Position numbers and translations under genes: made by a program. 64,000 nt of DNA from Desulfobacterales bacterium (GTDB taxonomy: Bacteria; Desulfobacterota; Desulfobacteria; Desulfobacterales; JADGBH01), in the NCBI GenBank assembly GCA_015231595.1, contig JADGBH010000014.1, positions 1-64,000 on the forward strand, given 5' to 3'. This document shows, one piece after another, positions 9,074-15,985 of the stretch. Below the pieces are notes generated by a model, which saw only the letters and a list, made by a program, of their open reading frames with translations, did not search any database and was not told the origin of the DNA. Within the stretch, counting starts at the first letter, position 1, and each line of letters starts with the position of its first letter.

Positions 9074-9826
9074 ATGCTTAACCGAAGATTTTTTATTGAT
9101 GAGAAGATTGTATCTTGTCTAAATCCAGTTATTGAAGGTTCTGATGCAAGACATATAAAAACTGTATTAAGGCTTAAGGAAGGGGATGAAATTGAGCTTT
9201 TTGACGGAAAAGGCTTTAGTTATGATGCAAAAATACTCTCCGTTAAAGACGATAAAATATCATTATCTATCATCGAAAAAATAAAAATTTTAAGCGAATC
9301 TAATGCGCATATTATACTTGCTCAGTCTATGCTAAAAGAAAATAAAATGGATGATATTATAAGGCAGATTACCGAAATAGGCGTATTTGAATTTATTCCT
9401 TTTTTATCAGAGAGGTCTATTTCAAAACCTGATAATATTCGTTTTTCTGCAAGAATAAAAAGATGGAAAAAAATAGCAAAAGAAGCTGTCAAGCAATGTA
9501 GAAGAAGCTTTCTTCCTAATATATATGAGATTATGACTTTTGACGAAGTTATATCCTATAGTAAAGATTTAGACTTAAAAATTATATTTTGGGAAAAAGA
9601 ATCATCACCTATTTGCAAAGAATTATTGTTGTATAAAGATAAAATGAAAATTATTATAGTTTTAGGTCCTGAAGGTGGATTTACTGAGGAAGAAGTGGAT
9701 AAGGCTAAACAATATGGATTTTATAGCTCAAGCCTTGGCCCAAGAATTCTTAGATCTGAAACAGCAGCAATTACAGCTTGTTCTATTATTCAATATGTTT
9801 ATGGTGACATGGGAAATAATTATTGA
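9074..9826 (+). CDS. rsmE: 16S rRNA (uracil-1498-N3)-methyltransferase
   Basis: RsmE methylates U1498 in the decoding region of 16S rRNA using SAM. The 250-residue length is typical. The SPOUT-fold knot motifs are clear: 'LGPEGGFTEEEVDKAKQYGF' near residues 197-216 and 'LGPRILRSETAAI' near 222-234. The N-terminal PUA-like domain begins 'NRRFFID' and includes 'DARHIKTVLRLKEGDEIELFDGKG'. Start ATG has a modest AAGTGAG upstream. It stands alone, divergent from the pilus cluster. Confidence 0.93.
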   Translation: MLNRRFFIDEKIVSCLNPVIEGSDARHIKTVLRLKEGDEIELFDGKGFSYDAKILSVKDDKISLSIIEKIKILSESNAHIILAQSMLKENKMDDIIRQITEIGVFEFIPFLSERSISKPDNIRFSARIKRWKKIAKEAVKQCRRSFLPNIYEIMTFDEVISYSKDLDLKIIFWEKESSPICKELLLYKDKMKIIIVLGPEGGFTEEEVDKAKQYGFYSSSLGPRILRSETAAITACSIIQYVYGDMGNNY

Positions 9827-9962
9827 TAGAGTTATCAATAATATAAATCTATGTTTAAGGCTAAAAATATTGAATATAGAATATATTTAGTTTCATTAAT
9901 GATATTGTTATCAATAATTAATGATGGTATTTACATTTTTTTTACATTTTTTTTACCTCCCT

Positions 9963-9994
9963 TTGACAACTTAATTTTTCCAATCTGCTAAAAT
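9963..9994 (+). promoter_or_regulatory. Candidate sigma-70 promoter for the VWA gene
   Basis: A perfect TTGACA lies at 9963-9968 and an extended -10 'TGcTAAAAT' at 9986-9994. Spacing between hexamers is 20 bases, longer than ideal, so the extended TG may compensate. Located 56 bases upstream of the VWA gene start. Confidence 0.4.
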
Positions 9995-10049
9995 ACAAAT
10001 AATTAAAAACATCGATTATTTAATAATTTTAACAAAAAGGAGGCTTAGA

Positions 10050-11393
10050 ATGAAATCATTAAATTTAATTAAAACTTTAATATTTTGTTTTTTTGTGGTT
10101 ATTTATCCTCAAATTGGCAAATCTGCGAGTGACAACTCTTTTATTAAGTGTAGAGTTGAAACTGATAAGGGGATACTTCCAACAGGGCGGCCTCAAAGAA
10201 CTATAATAAAAGTTTCTTTGGATGCTCCTCCGCCATCTTATATTAAAGAGCGCTTGCCAGTGAATCTTTCAATAGTTCTTGATCGTTCTGGATCTATGAG
10301 CGGTCAAAAAATAGAAAAAGCAAAAGATGCTGCTGTTGAGGCATTAAGAAGATTAGGGCAAAAGGATATATTTTCTCTTGTGGTATATGACCATAACGTT
10401 GATACGATAGTTCCGGCTCAAAACGCGAGAAATACTGAATGGATAGAGTCAAGGATACGGAGCATTTATCCCGGTGGAAATACAGCTCTTTTTGGAGGCG
10501 TAAGTCAAGGTGCATCTGAAATAAGAAAAAATGCCTATAGTGGTTATATAAATCGAATAATTCTTCTTTCTGATGGGATTGCCAATGTAGGCCCAAGCAG
10601 CCCTGACGATCTTGGTAGACTCGGAAATGCTCTTATAAAAGAGGGAATATCTGTTACAACCATAGGCGTTGGAACTGATTACAATGAAGATTTAATGACA
10701 AGGCTTTCTCAAAATAGTGATGGTAATTCTTATTTTGTTGAATCCAGTATTGATTTGCCTCGAATATTTGCAGGAGAACTAGGAGATGTTTTGAGTGTTG
10801 CGGCAAAACAAGTAACAATAGTAATTGAATGCAGAGAAGGGGTCAGACCTATAAATATTATTGGCAGGGAGGGCCGTATAAGAGGTAATACGGTTGAGTT
10901 ATATTTAAACCAGCTTTACGCGAATCAAGAAAAATATGTTTTAATGGAAGTAGAGGTACCTCCAGGAAAAGAAGGGCAAACAATTAATATGGTAGATGTT
11001 AAAATCAATTACCATAATCCTATTACAAAAAAGAATGAAGCTTCCTATGGAAGTGTATCAGCAAAATTTAGCTCAAATGAGAGAGCAGTGGAAAAGTCTG
11101 TTAATGTTGGTGTTCAAAGAGAATATCATTTGAATGTTAATGCTCTTGTTCAGGATAAAGCTATATCCCTTTCAGATAAAGGCAAAAAGGACGAAGCTGT
11201 GAAAGAATTGAAACAATCAAGTAGCGTGTTAAGGGAAGCCGGTCGAAAATATGAGGATACGAAACTTATAAAAAAAGCAGAAGAAATGGAGGAACAGGCG
11301 AAAAGAATCGAAAAAGAAGGAATGACATCGAGAAACAGAAAAGCTCTTAGAACTGAATCATATCAGCTTAAAAATCAGCAAAGCAAGGAATAA
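10050..11393 (+). CDS. Secreted von Willebrand factor A (VWA) domain protein
   Basis: Has a Sec-type signal peptide (residues 1-26) and a VWA domain at about 72-250. The MIDAS metal site is intact: D78-x-S80-x-S82 in 'VLDRSGSMSG', a Thr in 'YPGGNTALFGG' and the Asp in 'ILLSDGIANVG'. The rest resembles the Ca-activated-channel-like VWA family, with a beta-rich region (250-350) and a charged helical C-terminus. Exported to periplasm or cell surface; probably an adhesion or protein-protein interaction module. The ATG has AAGGAGG seven bases upstream. A hairpin (11408-11432) lies just after the stop, but a mobile element has inserted at its right edge. Confidence 0.88.
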   Translation: MKSLNLIKTLIFCFFVVIYPQIGKSASDNSFIKCRVETDKGILPTGRPQRTIIKVSLDAPPPSYIKERLPVNLSIVLDRSGSMSGQKIEKAKDAAVEALRRLGQKDIFSLVVYDHNVDTIVPAQNARNTEWIESRIRSIYPGGNTALFGGVSQGASEIRKNAYSGYINRIILLSDGIANVGPSSPDDLGRLGNALIKEGISVTTIGVGTDYNEDLMTRLSQNSDGNSYFVESSIDLPRIFAGELGDVLSVAAKQVTIVIECREGVRPINIIGREGRIRGNTVELYLNQLYANQEKYVLMEVEVPPGKEGQTINMVDVKINYHNPITKKNEASYGSVSAKFSSNERAVEKSVNVGVQREYHLNVNALVQDKAISLSDKGKKDEAVKELKQSSSVLREAGRKYEDTKLIKKAEEMEEQAKRIEKEGMTSRNRKALRTESYQLKNQQSKE

Positions 11394-11432
11394 TTGTCAA
11401 TTACCCTGCCCACAAGGAGCCCCCTTGTGGGC

Positions 11433-11631
11433 GCAGGGCTGTTAAGTTCTCTGCAGAGGCTTTATTTACAGCCCACATTTAACTGTAGGGGCGACCGGCT
11501 GGTCGCCCTTTTGGAAATTGTTGCATAATAGAATTGGGCGACCAGCCGGTCGCCCCTACAATTTCTAAAAGATAACATAGTTCTTTAAAATATTTGAAAT
11601 TGCTTAAAAATTTAGAACTTAACAGCCCTGC
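11433..11631. mobile_element. 199 bp non-autonomous element (MITE-like) with 9 bp target duplication
   Basis: Perfect 18 bp terminal inverted repeats: gcagggctgttaagttct at 11433-11450 and its complement at 11614-11631. It is flanked on both sides by the 9 bp direct repeat cttgtgggc (11424-11432 and 11632-11640). Inside is a second perfect inverted repeat of 25 bp built around 'gcgaccggctggtcgccc' (11484-11508 and 11536-11560). No coding capacity. The duplication size fits IS1-family transposition, and an IS1-type scrap lies 1.6 kb away, but the mobilising transposase is not shown. It splits the sequence leading into the DGR-like target fragment. Confidence 0.85.
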
Positions 11632-11782
11632 CTTGTGGGCGGTCAAACGGGGCGGCAACTGGAACAACAACGCTCAGAACTGCCGTTCGGCGAATCGCAA
11701 CTACTACTCGCCGTCTTACCGTAACTACTACATCGGCGCGCGCTTGGTTAGCACAAAAATAATGCGAGGGGATGCCGTCTAA
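11632..11782 (+). pseudogene. DGR-type variable region fragment (CLec/FGE fold C-terminus)
   Basis: The reading frame encodes 'WAVKRGGNWNNNAQNCRSA' then 'NRNYYSPSYRNYYIGARLV', ending at a stop at 11780-11782. This is the C-terminal signature of C-type-lectin/formylglycine-enzyme-like domains, which are the commonest variable regions of diversity-generating retroelement targets. The rest of the domain is absent: the frame upstream runs into the 199 bp element and then the VWA stop. Compared with the copy at 13671, AAC codons are TAC here at five places, and AGC and ACG became CGT and TCG. Interpreted as the broken end of a target gene. Confidence 0.7.
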
Positions 11783-11997
11783 GGATTGCATTCGAGTGCA
11801 AAAGGATTTGTCCATAGCTATTACCCTGCACTGGCTTAATTGCTGGCCAAATAGCAACAAGAAGAGGCGGGTAGTAGGTTAATAGTTAGTAGCTATTAAC
11901 TCGAACCCTGCGGCTTCTTTTCACCTAAGATTATATAGAATGTCTGAACCGCAGATTAGATAGATTAAAGGATTGCACAGAAAAAATGATATAACGT
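11645..11997 (+). repeat. Long direct repeat, copy A (variable-region fragment plus 3' flank)
   Basis: Pairs with 13671-14026. The first 120 bases align with scattered differences. Bases 11783-11847 are poorly conserved. The last 150 bases (11848-11997) match the other copy at about 146 of 150 positions. That conserved non-coding block holds a hairpin, ttaatag/ctattaa with a 7-base loop, at 11879-11899. Confidence 0.85.
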
Positions 11998-12127
11998 TTA
12001 TCAGAAGTAGAGATGACTTCATAAATTCTGCTTGTTGGTGGTAAAAAAATTTACCCGGCAATAAGATGAAGATTCAAAATTCAATCGTGTAGATTAATCA
12101 ACACCCAAAATCCCCTCTTTAGAAAAG

Positions 12128-12232
12128 GCAGGGCTGTTAAGCTTTGTAGGGGCGACCGGCTGGTCGCCCAAATGCTATTGTTCAGCAATTTTCAAAGGGC
12201 GACCAGCCGGTCGCCCCTACAACAAGCCCTGC
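12128..12232. mobile_element. 105 bp non-autonomous element, second member of the same family
   Basis: Starts 'gcagggctgttaag' and ends 'aacaagccctgc', so the outer inverted repeats are shorter and imperfect. It holds the same 25 bp internal inverted repeat as the 199 bp element (12145-12169 and 12197-12221). It is flanked by a 10 bp direct repeat tttagaaaag (12118-12127 and 12233-12242). Non-coding. Confidence 0.8.
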
Positions 12233-12286
12233 TTTAGAAAAGAGGTGTGACCATGATAGGGGTTTTTGGTTGTGGTGCACGTTTTT

Positions 12287-12595
12287 TTACTTTTTAAGTT
12301 TAAATATAATTTGGTTTCCGCGACCAAGTTCAATATCTAATGCTTTGAATTCAGGTTGAGAAATTAATTTATCCCAAACAGCGGCCTGTAAGTTGGATTT
12401 TTCACCTTTATAGTATACATCACATTCTAACATACCTCCACCGACCTCCACCGTATGCACGTTCATTAATGTTCTGGTATCATTGCATCGCCGCTAACGG
12501 TAATTGCTTGTGTATCTTCTTGCGCTATGACCCAAGATGTGTAAAGAAAGATAAAACAACAACAGTATAAAATTAGACTGAACGTTTTTTTGCAT
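12287..12595 (-). pseudogene. Frameshifted small exported protein
   Basis: An ATG at 12593-12595 with AAGGAG upstream opens a signal-peptide-like stretch (MQKNVQSNFILLLFYLSLHI). Translation then shifts frame to 'SWVIAQEDTQAITVSGDAM', and shifts again to a C-terminal part that includes 'VEVGGGMLECDVYYKGEKSN' and ends 'IELGRGNQIIFKLKK'. At least two frameshifts or small deletions are needed to join the pieces, so it cannot make one protein as it stands. Family not recognised. Confidence 0.6.
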
Positions 12596-12795
12596 GATAA
12601 GTTCTCCTTAATTTTTAATAGTATTATTTTAATATCACGAATTGCACCCTTTTGAATTCATAATCTGTGATTTTTTTATGTTGAAATATTTTTATAATTA
12701 ATTTATGCACATATTGAAATGAAATATTTTTATAAACTTGTTTTAATTTTTACAAGAGAAGATAAAATTTTTTATAATCCTTCAATTCAATAACA

Positions 12796-12870
12796 TATAG
12801 TTTTTAAGAAAAGTAAATTGGAAAAAGTATTTTCACCCCACCCCAGCCCCCGTCAAGGGAGAGGGGGCGA
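12796..12870. repeat. Dispersed repeat end joined to a 'CCCCAGCCC...GGGAGAGGGG' palindromic repeat
   Basis: 12796-12826 carries 'tatagtttttaagaaaagta' plus 'aattggaaaaa', the end motif found again at 61803 and, inverted, near 31509 and 61955. It runs directly into 'caccccaccccagccccc' and 'gtcaagggagagggggcgag', a GC-rich repeat type widely scattered in proteobacterial genomes. Confidence 0.65.
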
Positions 12871-12919
12871 GATGATTTTACAATTAAATAAAAATTTTAC
12901 CTTAAAAGGAAAATATTTA

Positions 12920-13321
12920 ATGATTAGAGTGCTTTTAATTATATGTGGTATGTCGTTAATTGTTTTATATGATCTGGTTTGTTTTGGGGACGATTTTATG
13001 GATGAGTCTTTTGGTATTTTTTCTAAGGATGAGCAGAAGTCAATTCGAGATTTTGATATTGATGCCGAGTTTAGAAAGGCTGATAATGTATCTTTGAATG
13101 ATGCTATCGCAATTTGTCAGAAGTTATTAAAACGAACTGACTTGACGCAGATTGATCGTCAGAGTATTGAAAAAAAAATTGCTGGATATAATGCAAGTAT
13201 TGTTCAGCAAGAAGAAGAGGCACGTCGAGCTCAAACTGGAGCATTGTTGGAAAAGAAAGCGGCAAGACCAGTCATATCGAGCGTTTCAATCTTACGCTTA
13301 GACAAAGAGTGTCACGTTTAG
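12920..13321 (+). pseudogene. Truncated small exported protein fused to transposase debris
   Basis: The likely start is the ATG at 12920 (AAAAGGAAAA upstream). The reading frame extends upstream to 12818 only through repeat sequence. Residues 1-24 form a signal peptide (MIRVLLIICGMSLIVLYDLV) and the mature part is a charged helical protein with 'DDFMDESFGIFSKDEQKSI' and 'SIVQQEEEARRAQTGALLEK'. At about 13262 the frame enters an out-of-frame IS1-type transposase end and stops at 13321, so the native C-terminus is lost. Family unknown; proximity to the DGR debris raises the possibility that it was a target-gene N-terminus, which I cannot show. Confidence 0.6.
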
Positions 13322-13431
13322 TACGAAAAACGCTATCATTTTCCAAAAAGATCGAAAACCATATAGGAGCAATCTGGAATTTTATTCATCATTACAATTT
13401 GAAAATAGCGCCAACACTGGCCACTACTTGA
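13264..13431 (+). pseudogene. IS1-family-type transposase, C-terminal remnant
   Basis: A frame different from the preceding gene reads 'TSHIERFNLTLRQRVSRLVR' and 'KTLSFSKKIENHIGAIWNFI', then HHYN and a stop at 13429-13431. The IERFN-LTLRQR-LVRKTLSFSKK pattern is characteristic of the end of IS1-type DDE transposases. Only about 55 residues remain. Confidence 0.75.
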
Positions 13432-13449
13432 TAAGGACTACCTCCAAGC

Positions 13450-13644
13450 ATGATAAGAATGTTAAGGAATAATGCAATTAAATTTAGAAAAAAGTTGAAA
13501 AAACGGTTAAATGAGTATATCAACAGAGAAATTAATATAGACTTTTTAATTAAGTCTTCGTCAAGTATTATTAGCCATGCAATTCATGGAAATACCCTTC
13601 AAATGCGGAAAAAAATCTTTAAAGATTTTCCAGAAATAGGGTAA
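13450..13644 (+). pseudogene. DGR-type reverse transcriptase, C-terminal remnant
   Basis: A 64-residue frame reads 'NAIKFRKKLKKRLNEYINR', then 'SSSIISHAIHGNTLQMRKKI' and 'FKDFPEIG'. This follows the tail pattern of group II-like/DGR reverse transcriptases: basic helix, 'S-I-x-S-W-I-x-H-A-x-H-x-N-T-x-x-L-R-K-x-I-F'. The Trp of the usual S-W pair is Ile here. All catalytic palm motifs are missing; the 5' side is occupied by IS1-type debris. The template/variable-like repeat begins 27 bases after the stop. Recognised by motif pattern, not by search. Confidence 0.6.
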
Positions 13645-13670
13645 CAGCATAAACGGGCTCTAACCGTGTG

Positions 13671-13829
13671 AAACGGGGCGGCAGCTGGAACAACAACGCG
13701 CAGAACTGTCGGTCTGCTAATCGGAACAACAACACGCCGTCCAACAGCAACAACAACATCGGCCTACGCCTATCGAGCACAAAAAACAAAGCGAGAAAGC
13801 GCCGTTTAAGGATTGCGCTTGAGTGCTAA
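13671..13829 (+). other. Template-like AAC-rich copy of the DGR variable region
   Basis: Frame reads 'RGGSWNNNAQNCRSANRNNN' then 'TPSNSNNNIGLRLSSTK'. All three NNN clusters and the 'PSNSNNN' codons are AAC or AGC, the unmutated state expected of a DGR template repeat, in which adenines are the mutable positions. It follows an RT C-terminal scrap. No start codon or upstream domain is present, since an in-frame stop lies at 13650-13652. It could be a template repeat or an undiversified variable region of a lost target gene. Confidence 0.6.
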
Positions 13830-14026
13830 AGGATTTTTGTCCACTGCTGTTTATCCTGCTTCGGCTTTATGCCGATCAAATAGCAACAAGAAGAGGCGGG
13901 TAGTAGGTTAATAGTTAGTAGCTATTAACTCGAAATCCGCGGCTTCTTTTCACCTAAGATTATATAGAATGTCTGAACCGCAGATTAGATAGATTAAAGG
14001 ATTGCACAGAAAAAATGATATAGCGT
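13671..14026 (+). repeat. Long direct repeat, copy B
   Basis: Partner of 11645-11997. The non-coding block 13877-14026 is nearly identical to 11848-11997, including the hairpin ttaatag/ctattaa (13908-13928) and the run 'caacaagaagaggcgggtag'. No gene is seen between 13830 and 14170; the remaining part of this gap holds the 79 bp repeat copy and an AT-rich leader. Confidence 0.85.
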
Positions 14027-14094
14027 TCAGCTGATTAAGGCTAAAAGTAGTGAAGATACAAATTTTATTATTAAAAAATAGTAATGATGTGTCA
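14016..14094 (+). repeat. 79 bp dispersed repeat, copy 2
   Basis: Begins 'tgatatagcgttcag', contains 'ttaaggctaaaa' and 'aaaaaatagtaatgat', ends TGTCA. Its left end overlaps the last bases of the long direct repeat copy B. It lies 77 bases upstream of the rhomboid gene. Confidence 0.75.
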
Positions 14095-14170
14095 TTTTTA
14101 TAAAGGAAATAAAAAACATGTTAACAGAAATTCACTCATAAAGTTTCAAATTTAGTCAGTTAGACAATTT

Positions 14171-15604
14171 ATGAAGACGCTTTCTTACATTAAAGAAAAT
14201 AGGTTATCATACTTGTTTCCTATAATAGGTTCTCTCATAGCGCCAATTTTTATCGGATGGTTCAAACCTGAGATGACCCGTTTTTTTTCATATTTTATAC
14301 ATTATTTTGCTTACATATTTCCTTTGTTCATAATCTTTCGAATTATTCATGACTGGCAAACAAAAAAAATTTCTTTTTTAAGCTGTATTTTTCACTATAT
14401 TCTTCCAGTCCCAGGTGGTTGGGTTTATGGAACTGATCTCAATCGAAGCGAGTTTCCATGGACAACTGCTATTTTGATCATTATTAATTCCATTATTTTT
14501 TTAATTCTTCCAGATTATATCGTTAATAAATTCACTTTTCTTCCCCATGGCTCTCCTGCCTGGTATGAAAACATTATTTCAATTTTTACCAGTGCATTTT
14601 TACATGGTAATTATAAACATCTTATTGGAAACATGATATTTTTATGGGTATTTGGATCGACACTTGAACCAAGAATAGGTACCAAGAAATTTTTATGGTC
14701 ATACTTTATTTGTATTATCACCTCAAGATTAATTGTTATATTTATGCTGATGATTTCACCTTTTACCGAGTTTCATTCTTTAGGAGCATCCGGAGCTATT
14801 TCTGGAATTATGGGATTATTTATCGTTCGCTGTTATTTTGCAAATATCAAAATCGGTATTCCTTTTCTCTTTATTCCTTTTGTATCTATTTCTTTAAAAT
14901 TCCAAAGTGTTTTATTAGTCGGTCTTTTTTTTGCAAAAGATATTGCTGGAAGCGTTAAACAGTTTACTGGAGTAACTAAGATTGACTATTGGGCGCATGT
15001 CGGAGGATATGTGGGTGGCATTATGTTAGGCTATTTCATGGGATTGCATAAGAAAGCCGCTAATGAATCGGTTCTGGTAAAAGCAAATCGATTAAACAAT
15101 GAGTCTTTCAATAAAACAAAAGCCGTCGAGCTTTATTCTGATATATTAAAAGAGGAGCAGGATAATGAGACGGCTTTAGTATTTTTTTTCAGGAAATATA
15201 TCGAATTTGATGAAATTAGGGCGGAACCCTATTATGTCAGATTAATGCAGTTATTATTAAAGAATAATTATTCTAAAGCAATTGAATTATTCGATGAATT
15301 TTTTCCACGTTTTATCAGATCAGTGCCTCCAGATGCCCTTTTTCGATTTGGAATTCACTTTTACAAACTGGGAGTTATGTCAAAAGCAAAACCATGCTTT
15401 GAAATAGCCTCAGAAAGTCAAGGACCATGGCAGGCAAAGTCTATGTTATATTTAGCACAAACATTTGAGATAATTGGAAACTTTGAAATGGCTCAAAAAA
15501 TACTTTCAGTTACAATAACAAAATTTCCTGAAAGCGATTTTGAAAAAGAGGCAAATAAAAAATTATCCGCTTTAAATGCAATGCATAGACAGAGTATATT
15601 ATAG
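14171..15604 (+). CDS. Rhomboid-family intramembrane serine protease with C-terminal TPR region
   Basis: Residues 1-295 are polytopic membrane protein carrying the rhomboid protease core: 'HGNYKHLIGNMIFLWVFG' with N154, GASGAISG with the nucleophile S207, and 'YWAHVGGYVGG' with the catalytic H276. The dyad is complete, so it is likely active. Residues about 300-470 are soluble helical repeats of TPR type ('KAVELYSDILKEEQDNETAL', 'GNFEMAQKILSVTITKFPES'). No clear ribosome binding site precedes the ATG. Substrate unknown. It lies isolated between repeat-rich regions. Confidence 0.88.
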   Translation: MKTLSYIKENRLSYLFPIIGSLIAPIFIGWFKPEMTRFFSYFIHYFAYIFPLFIIFRIIHDWQTKKISFLSCIFHYILPVPGGWVYGTDLNRSEFPWTTAILIIINSIIFLILPDYIVNKFTFLPHGSPAWYENIISIFTSAFLHGNYKHLIGNMIFLWVFGSTLEPRIGTKKFLWSYFICIITSRLIVIFMLMISPFTEFHSLGASGAISGIMGLFIVRCYFANIKIGIPFLFIPFVSISLKFQSVLLVGLFFAKDIAGSVKQFTGVTKIDYWAHVGGYVGGIMLGYFMGLHKKAANESVLVKANRLNNESFNKTKAVELYSDILKEEQDNETALVFFFRKYIEFDEIRAEPYYVRLMQLLLKNNYSKAIELFDEFFPRFIRSVPPDALFRFGIHFYKLGVMSKAKPCFEIASESQGPWQAKSMLYLAQTFEIIGNFEMAQKILSVTITKFPESDFEKEANKKLSALNAMHRQSIL

Positions 15605-15723
15605 ATTGGTATTGGATGACAAATCACATGATTTCATATAAATCAACGTGGCGCAGATTAATAAAATATGCAGACATATCTCTCTTTTCACATTTGTTAT
15701 TAAAAAACTGAATTCTAACCATT

Positions 15724-15885
15724 TCAAATAATCTTCACTAGTTGCGTACTATCCTCTACGAAAACATGATTAAATATCTCCATAGAATTAATCTTAATTT
15801 TTTTTCCCATAGATTCAAGATTTGCGTTTATTGTTAATTCAAAAACTTTCTTCATAAATTCTACGGTTTCTTTCTTGTTTTATGG
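15724..15885 (-). pseudogene. IS4-type transposase fragment
   Basis: Minus-strand frame reads 'KKETVEFMKKVFELTINANL' then 'ESMGKKIKINSMEIFNHVFV' and 'EDSTQLVKII', ending at a stop. The 'FNHVFVEDSTQ' part matches the first catalytic Asp region of IS4-type DDE transposases. Only about 50 residues survive, with no start and no DDE remainder. The 381-base gap 15605-15985 holds this scrap plus the two short repeats listed next. Confidence 0.5.
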
Positions 15886-15888
15886 GGC

Positions 15889-15906
15889 GCAGGGCTGTTA
15901 AGTTCT
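15889..15906 (+). repeat. Solo terminal repeat of the MITE-like family
   Basis: The 18 bp end gcagggctgttaagttct of the 199 bp element occurs here without a partner end, immediately beside the IS4-type transposase scrap. Confidence 0.7.
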
Positions 15907-15946
15907 TTGTTGATGCTTGACTTTAAAGGGCTACGACAGTGTAGCT

Positions 15947-15975
15947 CGTCATTCCCGCGAAGGCGGGAATCCAGA
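15947..15975. repeat. 'CGTCATTCCCGC...GCGGGAATCCAG' palindromic repeat
   Basis: attcccgc (15951-15958) and gcgggaat (15963-15970) form an 8 bp hairpin within the common proteobacterial short repeat 'gtcattcccgcgaaggcggg'. It sits 11 bases past the stop codon of the dynamin-like gene and could double as a transcript-end hairpin. Confidence 0.6.
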
Positions 15976-15985
15976 TTTACGTAAT

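Noticed and set aside
11482..11562. CRISPR repeat or terminator from the 'gcgaccggctggtcgccc' palindromes
   Set aside because: There are only two inverted pairs inside bounded mobile elements, with no regular spacers and no T run.
11612..11860. Minus-strand open frame across the variable-region fragment
   Set aside because: It is the antisense shadow of the CLec/FGE-type coding strand and its composition reflects the AAC/TAC codons.
12818..12919. Upstream extension of the small exported-protein reading frame
   Set aside because: It translates a GC-rich palindromic repeat and has no binding site; the ATG at 12920 has a purine-rich leader and a proper signal peptide.
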